Source: Bacteroidales bacterium (GTDB lineage Bacteria; Bacteroidota; Bacteroidia; Bacteroidales; Paludibacteraceae). Taken from it: a stretch of 64,000 bases of DNA. Made by a program: the position numbers and the translations under genes. The notes under the pieces are model-generated. The model had not been told where the DNA came from and made no database searches. It saw nothing but the letters and a program-made list of their open reading frames with translations. This document shows, piece after piece, positions 17,065 to 24,623 of the stretch; position 1 is the first letter of the stretch, and each line of letters opens with the position of its first letter. The stretch covers positions 124,001 through 188,000 of the forward strand of contig SUXD01000001.1 of NCBI GenBank assembly GCA_015061145.1, written 5' to 3'.

Positions 17065-17970
17065 TTATACTCCAGAACCGTCGGAAAACAATTCTGAAAC
17101 TGCTTTTTGTTGTACAATCTTCGAATGTGGTTTCACACTTTCGGTAACCCAAATGTTACCGCCAATCACGGTATCGTGCCCGATTGTAATGCGTCCCAAT
17201 ATTGATGAATTAGAGTAAATCGTAACATTATCCTCTATTATTGGATGGCGCGGCGTGTTCACTGGTTGACCGTTTTCGTTGTATGTGAATTTCTTCGCGC
17301 CCAATGTAACACCTTGATAAAGTGTTACATGATTGCCGATTATGCAAGTTTCTCCGATTACCACGCCCGTGCCGTGGTCAATTGAAAAATACTCGCCAAT
17401 TTCGGCTCCAGGATGAATGTCGATTCCTGTTGCCGAATGTGCCATTTCTGTGATGATTCGTGGCAATACAGGTACTTTTAGTTTCAGTAGTGCGTGCGCT
17501 ACACGATAATGAATCATCACTTGCACAATCGGATAACAGAAAATAATCTCATTATAAGAAGTTACTGCAGGATCGGAGTTGTACATTGCTTCGATGTCGG
17601 TGTATAGTATCCGTTTTAGCTCTGGCAATTGTTTTATGAAGTCAATTGTGATACGCTCAACTTCATCTTTGGTCTTTCCGCCGTTGAAGTTGTTGAAACT
17701 CAGGAATATTTGTTCTGAGAGCTCTTTTGTGAGTTGCTCTGTGTTTATTCCTATGCGGTACAGCCTGCTCTCCCTGCTGTTAATCTCAGCGCCGAAAAAG
17801 CCCGGAAAAATAATCTGTTTCAATAGTTCTATGGCATGCTTTATGGCATCGACAGAAGGCAGGCGGCCTTCTTTTGCACGCATTTTCTTTTCTATTTCCG
17901 CCATTTCGGATAGAATGGCGATGTTTTTTGTCAAAATTTCTCGTTTATCCATTCTAATTTTTTTTTCCAC
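17065..17970 (-). CDS. cysE: Serine O-acetyltransferase (EpsC type)
   Basis: Makes O-acetylserine from serine and acetyl-CoA, the carbon acceptor for cysteine synthase. 301 residues: a helical N-terminal half (about 1-165) and a left-handed beta-helix of hexapeptide repeats with the catalytic region TGIDHPGAEIGEYF-like (seen as IDIHPGAEIGEYFSIDHGTG) and NHVTLYQGVTLGAKKF. The C-terminus is VSELFSDGSGV; an Ile end, which lets some CysE proteins bind CysK, is absent. It starts 16 nt after the desulfurase stop, last in the nine-gene operon whose first gene is cysK, so both halves of cysteine synthesis bracket the encapsulin genes. Confidence 0.93.
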   Translation of the reverse strand: MEKKIRMDKREILTKNIAILSEMAEIEKKMRAKEGRLPSVDAIKHAIELLKQIIFPGFFGAEINSRESRLYRIGINTEQLTKELSEQIFLSFNNFNGGKTKDEVERITIDFIKQLPELKRILYTDIEAMYNSDPAVTSYNEIIFCYPIVQVMIHYRVAHALLKLKVPVLPRIITEMAHSATGIDIHPGAEIGEYFSIDHGTGVVIGETCIIGNHVTLYQGVTLGAKKFTYNENGQPVNTPRHPIIEDNVTIYSNSSILGRITIGHDTVIGGNIWVTESVKPHSKIVQQKAVSELFSDGSGV

Positions 17971-17986
17971 AGTTATTTAATTGTCG

Positions 17987-19603
17987 TTATTTTGTGTTGC
18001 CTACAATTCGTCTGAGAGCATCAGTCAGCCGGTCAATCTCTTCGCGAGTGTTATAGACAGCGAATGTGGGACGTACAGACATTTCGTAGCCCAAGGCACG
18101 TAATGCAGGTTGGGCACAATGGTGTCCTGCACGGACTGCAATACCTTCTTTGTCAAGCATTTGTCCTACTTGTGGTGCTGGGATGCCGGGAATGTCAAAC
18201 GAAACTACGCTCACGCGATTTTTGGGATTCCCGATGAGTGTAATGCCTGGAATGAGTGCAATTCGCTGGCGTGCATACTCGGTCAGGTCGTGTTCATGAC
18301 GTTCAATATTGTGAATGCCGACACTGCTGACAAAATCAAGAGCATAGCCCAACCCAATGGCATCGGCAATGTTTGGCGTGCCTGCCTCGAATCGTGCCGG
18401 AGGTTCATTGAACTCCGTTTTTTCTATGGTCACATCCTTTATCATATTGCCACCGCCCTGCCACGGGGGAAGTAGTTCCAATGCTTCTTTCTTGCCATAA
18501 ACCACACCGATTCCCGATGGGCCGTATATTTTGTGTCCAGAAAAAACAAAATAGTCGCAATCCATATCCTGCACGTCGATTTTGGTGTGTGCAACCGACT
18601 GCGCTCCGTCAATCAGCACGGGAATGTTGTGCGAGTGGGCAATTTTTATGATGGTTTTCACGTTGTTGATTGTCCCGAACGTGTTGTTAACGTGACCCAC
18701 TGAGATGAATTTCGTCCGTGGTGTTATCAGTCGCTCAAGTTCGGGCAAAATCAAATCGCCGTTTTTGTCAATAGGAATTGCACGGAGTTCCGCTTTGCGT
18801 TCTTTGCACACTTGCTGCCACGGTACAATGTTGGCGTGGTGGTCGAGTGTTGACACAATCACATTGTCGTTTTCCAACAGATACTTGCGTCCAAATGTCT
18901 GAGCCACAAGGTTGATACCTTCGGTTGTGCCACGAACAAACACGATGTTGTCGGTTGATGGAGCATTGATAAATCGTGCCACTTTCTCACGTGCTGCCTC
19001 GTACTGGTCGGTAGCTCGTGCTGCAAGCGTGTGTGCTCCACGGTGAATGTTTGAATAGTCGGTCTTATAGAAATGGCTGAGACCGTCAATCACACGCAAA
19101 GGTTTTTGCGTGGATGCTCCATTGTCGAACCACACCAAATCTTTTCCGTTCACTTTTTGGTCGAGAATCGGGAACTGCTTCCGAATCTCCGTTTGGTCTA
19201 TCGTATCGGCTTCCTCGTAGTGCAGGTTACCTACGAGTTCTGTTTCAGGAATGCCAATTCCGAATCCGTTGTCAGTGAGCAGACACTTTTTCGAGTCTGG
19301 CTCTAGATCGTCTGCAGAGTCAGAATGCGTGATTTTCGATGGGGCTTCGTAAGTCTGTATATCTTCGCCAAAATATTTCTCCACAACGCTTTTGAACATT
19401 TCGGTTTCGTTTGCCGAGAGTTCTCCGGCTAACGGAAACTGGGGCATTTTGAAGCCGTCAAAGTCAGCGTCAGAGACGGCTGAGGGCTGTACCCGTGCCT
19501 GATTCTCATCTAGCACGGGTGCGTCGCCGTCAAGCCTCATTTGTGGAATATGTCCCAATTCGGGAATATCTGGTCGAAAATTATCTAATTCGTTACCGTA
19601 CAT
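17987..19603 (-). CDS. Cysteine desulfurase with long N-terminal extension (predicted encapsulin cargo)
   Basis: 538 residues. Residues 139-538 are a SufS-type (group II) desulfurase: PLP lysine K358 in FSGHKIYGP, cofactor Asp in LIDGAQSVAHT, and active-site C496 in RAGHHCAQPALRALG. It removes sulfur from cysteine as a persulfide. Residues 1-138 are an acidic, Pro- and Asp-rich, apparently disordered extension not found in ordinary SufS. Such extensions are the known loading tags of family 2 encapsulin desulfurase cargo. The start codon overlaps the shell gene's stop by one base (TAATG), so translation is coupled. Family 2A desulfurase-loaded shells are reported to store elemental sulfur; that role here is inferred. 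Confidence 0.92.
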   Translation of the reverse strand: MYGNELDNFRPDIPELGHIPQMRLDGDAPVLDENQARVQPSAVSDADFDGFKMPQFPLAGELSANETEMFKSVVEKYFGEDIQTYEAPSKITHSDSADDLEPDSKKCLLTDNGFGIGIPETELVGNLHYEEADTIDQTEIRKQFPILDQKVNGKDLVWFDNGASTQKPLRVIDGLSHFYKTDYSNIHRGAHTLAARATDQYEAAREKVARFINAPSTDNIVFVRGTTEGINLVAQTFGRKYLLENDNVIVSTLDHHANIVPWQQVCKERKAELRAIPIDKNGDLILPELERLITPRTKFISVGHVNNTFGTINNVKTIIKIAHSHNIPVLIDGAQSVAHTKIDVQDMDCDYFVFSGHKIYGPSGIGVVYGKKEALELLPPWQGGGNMIKDVTIEKTEFNEPPARFEAGTPNIADAIGLGYALDFVSSVGIHNIERHEHDLTEYARQRIALIPGITLIGNPKNRVSVVSFDIPGIPAPQVGQMLDKEGIAVRAGHHCAQPALRALGYEMSVRPTFAVYNTREEIDRLTDALRRIVGNTK

Positions 19604-21042
19604 TATTTTTCAATTTGGTTTCTGTGTTGATAATCGTGATAATAGCCTACTTCCACGTTTTCAAGAACGGCTATTGCGTCATCGGTCAGACTGGCGAGAC
19701 TGAAATATTTTGTGAGCAAGTAGCTTGCCACGCCATATTGGTCTAATCCCATAAGCCGTGCCGACAACGAAGGCGCAATTTCGCCCGGAATGCCTGCCTG
19801 ATGAAGACCAACAACGCCTTGTTCCTTTTCACCTGTGCGGACAAGTATGATGTCGGTTGTGCCAACGCCGCGGCTTGTCAAATATTGACCTTTAATTTCG
19901 ACTTTGTCAGACGGAATAATTGGCACGCCACGCCATGTAATCACTTTTGTTCCAAACAAATCAATTGATACTGGTGGCACACCACGCCATGTACATTCAC
20001 GCTCGAAAGCGGCAATGGCACGCGGATGAGCAATGAAAAACGCTGGTTCTTTCCATACGAGCGACAAAAGTTCGTCAAGGTCGTCGGGGGTCGGTGCGCC
20101 ATAGCGGGCGCTGATTTTGTAACCAGGAGCGGCTTGTGCCAACAAACCGAATTTTTTGTTGTTGATGAGTTCCCATTCCTGACGTTCCTTGATACTTTCG
20201 ATTGAAAGACGCAACTGCTGTTCAAGCTGATTGTAAGGGGCATTGAACAAGTCACTTACACGAGTATGCACACGAACAACCGTCTGCAATGTGTTGAGCG
20301 AATATTCCGTTGGATTTTCATCGTAGTCGATGTATGTTTCGGGAATAATGTTATCCTCTTCATGACCAGAAACAAGGTCGATGTGCTTTTCGCCGTGGTC
20401 GTTTACCGTTGCTTTCAGACGAAGATGGTCGTCAACTGCGTTGTTGAACTGTTCGCGAAAATTCGGTTTTTCCTTGATTAGTTTCTCAAGAGCGGGAGTT
20501 TCCAGTTGAAGAAACGTAGAATTTGTGAGCGAACGAACCGAAACGGTTGAATCTGCGGCACTAAGCAAATCTGCTTCGCCAAAGTATTCTCCTGCGCCCA
20601 ACAAGGCGATACGCAATTCCTCGCCGTGGATTCCAGTGCTGATTACTTCCGCCTGCCCACTTGCGACGATAAAGAATTTTTGTTTGTCCTTGCCTTGTGT
20701 GATAAGGTTTTTACCACGTTTTACTTCAACGGGGGCGAAATTCCGTGCAAGGTCGGCTACAATTTCCTGGTCAATACTTGAAAAAAGCGGAATTTGACGC
20801 AAATCTTTCGCCGTGAAACTTGCTACACCGTCAAAATATTGAATAGCGATGCGGTCGGCCTTTTTTAGTTCCACTTTTGTACGGTTTACACGATATGTGC
20901 CACTTTCCACTTGCGTCCAAGGTAATAACTTCAAGAGAAGACGAGGAGTGATTGACCCCATCTGTGGGGGCGTTTTGGTTGTGTTTGCAAGTTTACGCGC
21001 CGTAGCTGTCGTAATGCTGCGTTGAATGTTACTGTCTGCCAT
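19603..21042 (-). CDS. Family 2 encapsulin shell protein with cNMP-binding-like domain (2B-like)
   Basis: 479 residues. The N-terminal arm contains the family 2 hallmark TPRLLLKLLPWTQVESGTYRVNR (about 32-54). A cyclic-nucleotide-binding-like beta-roll follows at about 84-200 (LITQGKDKQKFFIVASGQAEV, GAGEYFGEADLLSA), and the rest is an HK97-type shell fold (NAPYNQLEQQLRLSIESIKER, WRGVPPVSIDLFG). The insert makes this a 2B-like shell. There is no helix-turn-helix, so it is not a CRP regulator. In the cNMP cassette the phosphate-contacting Arg is replaced by Ser165, so the ligand may not be a cyclic nucleotide. It self-assembles into a protein cage; the downstream desulfurase is the predicted cargo. 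Confidence 0.92.
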   Translation of the reverse strand: MADSNIQRSITTATARKLANTTKTPPQMGSITPRLLLKLLPWTQVESGTYRVNRTKVELKKADRIAIQYFDGVASFTAKDLRQIPLFSSIDQEIVADLARNFAPVEVKRGKNLITQGKDKQKFFIVASGQAEVISTGIHGEELRIALLGAGEYFGEADLLSAADSTVSVRSLTNSTFLQLETPALEKLIKEKPNFREQFNNAVDDHLRLKATVNDHGEKHIDLVSGHEEDNIIPETYIDYDENPTEYSLNTLQTVVRVHTRVSDLFNAPYNQLEQQLRLSIESIKERQEWELINNKKFGLLAQAAPGYKISARYGAPTPDDLDELLSLVWKEPAFFIAHPRAIAAFERECTWRGVPPVSIDLFGTKVITWRGVPIIPSDKVEIKGQYLTSRGVGTTDIILVRTGEKEQGVVGLHQAGIPGEIAPSLSARLMGLDQYGVASYLLTKYFSLASLTDDAIAVLENVEVGYYHDYQHRNQIEK

Positions 21043-21074
21043 AATTTCTGTTTTTTTTAATGTTAATCAATATG

Positions 21075-21473
21075 TTATCTTAATTGTACCTTCTCTTTGA
21101 CTTCGCCGCCAACAATCGAAAAAGCGTTAAAAACTGGTTTTTCGTCGGCAAGCGAGAGAATGAAATATAGGATGTTCGGGTCGAAAGCAAGCCGTATGTC
21201 TTCCGCCGACGGACGCGATGGCGATGCTGGGTGGCTATGCCAATTGCCGACAATCACCAATCCGTGTTGCCGCGCATATTTAACCGCGGCGAACTGTTCC
21301 TTAGGGTCGAAACTGAAATGCTCCTCCGAATGGTCGATGTTTGTCATCGGATAATTTTCGGTGACAGTCATTCGGTCTGTTCCTAACAAATATCCGCATG
21401 ATTCAACAGGTGCTTCTTTCTGCGCTTGTTCAAGCAGCGATTGATATGCCGATTCAGAAATGCTTATTTTCAT
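21075..21473 (-). CDS. JAMM (Mov34/MPN/PAD-1) metallopeptidase
   Basis: 132 residues with a complete JAMM zinc site: Glu24 in PVESCGYLLG, then W-H79-S-H81-P with Ser89 and Asp92 in SRPSAED. The prokaryotic Mec/QbsD/HcyD relatives cleave residues or amino acids from the C-terminus of ThiS-like sulfur carriers. Four genes upstream in the same operon is a sulfur carrier ending GGGAF, which needs removal of Ala-Phe to expose a Gly-Gly end, the natural job for this enzyme. Alternatively it releases cysteine from a carrier-cysteine adduct as Mec does. The start overlaps the tusA stop by 4 nt. Confidence 0.93.
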   Translation of the reverse strand: MKISISESAYQSLLEQAQKEAPVESCGYLLGTDRMTVTENYPMTNIDHSEEHFSFDPKEQFAAVKYARQHGLVIVGNWHSHPASPSRPSAEDIRLAFDPNILYFILSLADEKPVFNAFSIVGGEVKEKVQLR

Positions 21474-21694
21474 TTTTGAATGATTACTTTATATATATTT
21501 CCCTCTATTTTTGTTATCTCCAACACTTTAAACCCCTGTTCGGTTGCCGAGCGTGGTACATTGTTGAGTGGTTCGCCTTCGGAGAGCAGCACTTCGAGAA
21601 TGTCGCCTTCGGCAATTTGAGCCAATTTCAATTTGGTCTTGACAAATGTCATCGGGCAATGTTCTTTAGTAATGTCTAAATGGTGTGTAGCCAT
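21470..21694 (-). CDS. TusA/SirA-like sulfurtransferase
   Basis: 74 residues with TusA architecture: the sulfur-carrying Cys13 in EHCPMTFVKTKLKL, followed by GDILEVLLSEGE and a terminal beta strand KVIIQK. The usual CPxP motif is CPMT here, the second Pro being replaced by Thr, while the Cys is kept. It relays persulfide sulfur from a desulfurase to acceptors. It overlaps the JAMM gene and follows the DsrE gene by 33 nt, so a relay desulfurase - TusA - DsrE - carrier is plausible. Confidence 0.88.
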   Translation of the reverse strand: MATHHLDITKEHCPMTFVKTKLKLAQIAEGDILEVLLSEGEPLNNVPRSATEQGFKVLEITKIEGNIYKVIIQK

Positions 21695-21727
21695 ATTTTG
21701 AAAGTTTAATCGTATCCTTTGTTAATA

Positions 21728-22207
21728 TTATATGAACAAGGTTCTTCCGCCTTCAGACAACTCCAAAAATGTTGCGACACCCAGTGTGTCTTTCACTTCG
21801 TGGATAAAGTCGGATTGCTGAAGACCAAGTACATGCATCGCCATTTCGCAAACGTATAGGTTCACGCCTAAGGCGGTTGACGCTTCCACAAGTTCTTCGA
21901 GCGTCGCCACGTTGTTTTTACGCATCAGCGAGCGGAAGATTTTGGGGCCAATCCCCAAAAAATTGAAACGGCTGGTGGGGGTTGCGTGGAGCCCGCCCAT
22001 CATAAAGCCAAACAGTTTTGTGAGCCAGTTTCCACCCACAAACGCGCGTCCTTTCTTCTGCTTGATGGCGTCGAGTCCCCAAAATGTGAAGAAAATGTTC
22101 ACTTCGTATCCTACAGCCGCTGCTCCTGTTGCAAGTGTAAATACGGCTGTCAGTTTATCGAATTCGCCTGAAAAGGCAATTAAGGAAAGTTTCTTTGTTT
22201 CTGCCAT
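21728..22207 (-). CDS. DsrE/DsrF/DrsH-like family protein
   Basis: 159 residues: a Rossmann-like DsrE fold with LSLIAFSGEFDKLTAVFTLATGA at the N-terminus, a membrane-proximal or hydrophobic insert KLFGFMMGGLHATPTSRFNF, and a conserved Cys in NLYVCEMAMHVLGL that probably carries persulfide. The start at 22207 (MAETKKL) is chosen over a more upstream ATG that would lie within the E1-like gene. DrsH-like proteins are often found beside TusA in sulfur-transfer operons, as here. Confidence 0.88.
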   Translation of the reverse strand: MAETKKLSLIAFSGEFDKLTAVFTLATGAAAVGYEVNIFFTFWGLDAIKQKKGRAFVGGNWLTKLFGFMMGGLHATPTSRFNFLGIGPKIFRSLMRKNNVATLEELVEASTALGVNLYVCEMAMHVLGLQQSDFIHEVKDTLGVATFLELSEGGRTLFI

Positions 22208-22215
22208 AATGATGT

Positions 22216-23031
22216 TTACTTTTTGTGTGATGCAAGGTCGCACACAGCTTGTTCGTAATCTATTAATGATGTTATTTTTGGATTTGCTCCGCAAATAGGG
22301 CATTGCTCACGATGTTTCACGTTTATTTTTCTGAAATCCATGGTCTTTGCATTGAATGTCAGCAGTTTGTCGGTGAGCAGTTCGCCCACGCCTGTGATGT
22401 ATTTGAGCGTTTCTGCCGCCTGTATAGTGCCTAGCATGCCGGCTATTGCTCCCAGTACTCCCGCTTGCGAACAGGTAGGCACTGCGTTGGGGGGCGGGGG
22501 AGTCTCAAACATGCATCGGTAGCACGCATGGCCAGGTTTGTATGTGAAAGTCTGGCCCTCAAAGCGCAGTATTCCGCCGTGGCTGAATGGTTTATTGGCC
22601 ATGACGCATGCGTCGTTGATTAAGAATTTGACAGGGAAGTTGTCTGTTCCATCCACCACGAAATCGTATTCTTTTATGATGTCGTTGGCGTTGTTCGCAT
22701 ACAGAAAATCTCTGTGCGTAATTACTTTTACATGCGGATTGATGGCATTCATGGTCTCTTTTGCAGATTCTACTTTTGGCCTGCCTATGTCGGGGGTGGT
22801 GTGGATAACTTGCCGTTGCAGGTTGCTCAGGTCAACCACATCGCCATCTACGATGCCGATAGTTCCCACTCCGGCAGCAGCTAAGTACATTGCCACGGGC
22901 GCTCCCAGCCCTCCGGCTCCAACCACAAGCACTTTAGCCTCGCGGATTTTTTCTTGTCCTTCGACGCCTACATCCTTTAGTAATATGTGGCGTGAATATC
23001 GGTTTAGTTCTTCTTCAGTGAAATCAAACAT
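22216..23031 (-). CDS. HesA/MoeB/ThiF family adenylyltransferase (E1-like)
   Basis: 271 residues. ATP-binding VVGAGGLGAPVAMYLAAAG (about 37-54), the Mg/ATP residues DGDVVDLSNLQRQ, DGTDNFPVKFLIND, the active-site-type Cys187 in VPTCSQAGVLG, and a zinc site from Cys170/Cys173 with a C-terminal CPICG. The family adenylates the terminal Gly of a ThiS/MoaD-like carrier so that sulfur can be added as a thiocarboxylate. It follows the carrier gene by 14 nt. It lacks a rhodanese domain, so sulfur must come from another protein; TusA, DsrE or the desulfurase are encoded next to it. Confidence 0.94.
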   Translation of the reverse strand: MFDFTEEELNRYSRHILLKDVGVEGQEKIREAKVLVVGAGGLGAPVAMYLAAAGVGTIGIVDGDVVDLSNLQRQVIHTTPDIGRPKVESAKETMNAINPHVKVITHRDFLYANNANDIIKEYDFVVDGTDNFPVKFLINDACVMANKPFSHGGILRFEGQTFTYKPGHACYRCMFETPPPPNAVPTCSQAGVLGAIAGMLGTIQAAETLKYITGVGELLTDKLLTFNAKTMDFRKINVKHREQCPICGANPKITSLIDYEQAVCDLASHKK

Positions 23032-23045
23032 ATTTTTTCCTGTTT

Positions 23046-23258
23046 TTAAAATGCTCCGCCTCCCATAAAGTACAGAAAGTCGATGCTGTCGTTTTCGTTA
23101 AGTAGTGTAGTGTCGAAATTCTCTCTTTCTACAAATTCTTCATTCACTTGTACACTCACCATGTCGGGTTGTGCTACGTTGTTAATTTTTATAAGTTCCG
23201 ATACGGAAATCGGGGTTTTCACTTCTTGTTTTTCGCCGTTAACTGTAATTGTTGCCAT
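23046..23258 (-). CDS. ThiS/MoaD-like sulfur carrier with C-terminal Ala-Phe extension
   Basis: 70-residue ubiquitin-fold protein: VNGEKQEVKTPISVSELI, then VSVQVNEEFVER, and LNENDSIDFLYFMGGGAF at the end. The start at 23258 (MATITVNGE) fits ThiS proteins; the frame is open further upstream into cysK. ThiS normally ends in Gly-Gly. Here two residues follow (GGG-AF), as in QbsE-type carriers whose tail is trimmed by a JAMM peptidase before adenylation. A JAMM gene and an E1 gene are in the same operon. With cysK and cysE in the operon the carrier most likely serves cysteine synthesis, not thiamine synthesis; no thi genes are nearby. Confidence 0.92.
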   Translation of the reverse strand: MATITVNGEKQEVKTPISVSELIKINNVAQPDMVSVQVNEEFVERENFDTTLLNENDSIDFLYFMGGGAF

Positions 23259-23277
23259 TTTTTTTGTGTTTGATAGT

Positions 23278-24207
23278 TTATTGAAATAATGTTGTGGACA
23301 AGTATCGTTCGCCCGAGTCGGGGAGCAGAACAACGATGCGCTTGTTCTTGTTTTCTTGTCTTTTTGCCACCTCTATTGCTGCGTACAAAGCAGCTCCTGA
23401 CGAGATCCCGACCAATATTCCTTCGGTTTTCGAGATGTATCGTGCCGTTTCGAAAGCATCGTTGTCCGACACGCGGAATATCTCGTCATAAATGCGCGTA
23501 TTGAGTGTTTTGGGGATAAATCCGGCACCGATGCCTTGAAGTTTGTGCGGTCCGGCCTTGTGCCCTGACAATACTGCGCTGCCTAATGGCTCTACTGCGA
23601 CAATCTTGATGTTTGGATTGTACTTCTTCAGCGTTTCTCCCACGCCAGTTATTGTTCCGCCAGTGCCTACCCCAGCAATGAAAATGTCAACTTTTCCGTC
23701 TGTGTCGTCAATAATCTCTTTTGCAGTGGTTTCAATGTGTGCTTGAGGGTTGGCGTGATTTTCGAATTGCTGCGGGATAAACACATTGCCAATCTCCGCC
23801 GCAAGTTCTTTTGCTTTGCGTATGGCTCCCGGCATCCCTTCGTAAGCCGGAGTCAGCACTAATTCTGCACCAAGCGCTTTAAGTAAAGAGCGTCTTTCTT
23901 TGCTCATCGAGTCGGGCATTGTCAGTATGAGTCTGTAACCCCGTGTAGCAGCAACAATAGCCAAACCGATGCCGGTGTTTCCGCTAGTGGGCTCTATTAT
24001 CACAGTCCGGTTGTCTATGATTCCTTTCTTTTCCGCTTCTTTGATGAGGTTAAGCCCTACGCGGTCTTTTACGCTTCGTCCTGGGTTCAGAAACTCAAGT
24101 TTGGCGATTATTTGCGCTTTTGCTTTTTTCTCCGTTTCTATTTTTGAAAGTTTCAATAGCGGTGTTTTTCCGATCAGTTCTGTTATGTTTTTTGCGATTT
24201 TTGCCAT
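23278..24207 (-). CDS. cysK: Cysteine synthase (O-acetylserine sulfhydrylase family)
   Basis: 309 residues, fold type II PLP enzyme. The cofactor lysine is K47 in NPGRSVKDR; the substrate loop is EPTSGNTGIG, the phosphate loop GVGTGGTITG, with GISSGAA and PDSGERYLST at the C-terminus. It converts O-acetylserine plus a sulfur donor into cysteine. First gene of the operon, 19 nt before the carrier gene. In Mycobacterium, CysM uses a thiocarboxylated carrier (CysO) as the sulfur donor; the operon here suggests the same possibility, though the family also uses sulfide. Confidence 0.95.
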   Translation of the reverse strand: MAKIAKNITELIGKTPLLKLSKIETEKKAKAQIIAKLEFLNPGRSVKDRVGLNLIKEAEKKGIIDNRTVIIEPTSGNTGIGLAIVAATRGYRLILTMPDSMSKERRSLLKALGAELVLTPAYEGMPGAIRKAKELAAEIGNVFIPQQFENHANPQAHIETTAKEIIDDTDGKVDIFIAGVGTGGTITGVGETLKKYNPNIKIVAVEPLGSAVLSGHKAGPHKLQGIGAGFIPKTLNTRIYDEIFRVSDNDAFETARYISKTEGILVGISSGAALYAAIEVAKRQENKNKRIVVLLPDSGERYLSTTLFQ

Positions 24208-24238
24208 GAGTTATTTGTCTTTTTTTCAGTTTGACGTT

Positions 24239-24247
24239 GCAAATATA
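24239..24247 (-). promoter_or_regulatory. -7 element of the sulfur operon
   Basis: TAtaTTTGC on the minus strand, 31 nt before the cysK ATG. No TTG element lies at the usual distance; a perfect palindrome covers that position instead. Confidence 0.6.
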
Positions 24248-24262
24248 ATACAAATAACACAC

Positions 24263-24285
24263 TAACCTACTATGTTGGTAGGTTA
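24263..24285. promoter_or_regulatory. Palindromic operator upstream of cysK
   Basis: Perfect inverted repeat TAACCTAC - 7 nt - GTAGGTTA covering the -33 region of the cysK promoter. A related site lies at 15761-15783. Size and symmetry fit a dimeric regulator such as an Rrf2-type cysteine regulator, but no regulator gene lies within the sulfur region itself. Confidence 0.7.
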
Positions 24286-24518
24286 ATTTTAAAAAAAATG
24301 ACAAATTGTTTGTATATTGTTGATTATTAGAGTTTTGAAAATTAGTAAAAAACTTTACTGAGATTAATTTTCTGTTTTTTTATTAAAATTTTATTAAAAG
24401 AGAAGTTATTTTTTTTGAGGTGGGAGAGTGTTTTTTGTGTGCAGCAACTAAAAAAGGAGTTTTACGAAGTTTGAAAATTATATCCTGCGTTTACTTCTTG
24501 ACACAACGTCATATTTTT
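24286..24518. other. AT-rich intergenic stretch without a gene
   Basis: Between the divergent sulfur operon and the large polysaccharidase gene. It is very AT-rich with T- and A-runs; I see no open frame with coding character, no tRNA and no strong hairpin. Confidence 0.6.
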
Positions 24519-24549
24519 TTTGAGAATTAGAATATTCTTTCTAAATTTA
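24519..24549 (+). promoter_or_regulatory. Probable promoter of the 2475-residue protein gene
   Basis: TTTG at 24519-24522, 19 nt, TAaaTTTA at 24542-24549. The last base departs from consensus. A 5' leader of about 70 nt would follow; it includes TTGCGCAA and GAAAG/CTTTC inverted repeats around 24568-24588. Confidence 0.45.
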
Positions 24550-24623
24550 CAAGATTTTCTGATAGCGAAAGTTGCGCAAGCGCTTTCTATTGAGGAGACA
24601 ATTATTAACCTAATCTAATTTAT

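Noticed and set aside
19603..21042. Reading this gene as a CRP/FNR-type regulator because of its cNMP-binding domain
   Set aside because: No helix-turn-helix follows the domain; most of the protein matches the family 2 encapsulin shell and it is paired with an extended desulfurase.
23046..23258. Thiamine biosynthesis role for the ThiS-like protein
   Set aside because: No other thi gene is present, the C-terminus is extended past Gly-Gly, and the operon encodes cysteine synthesis enzymes.
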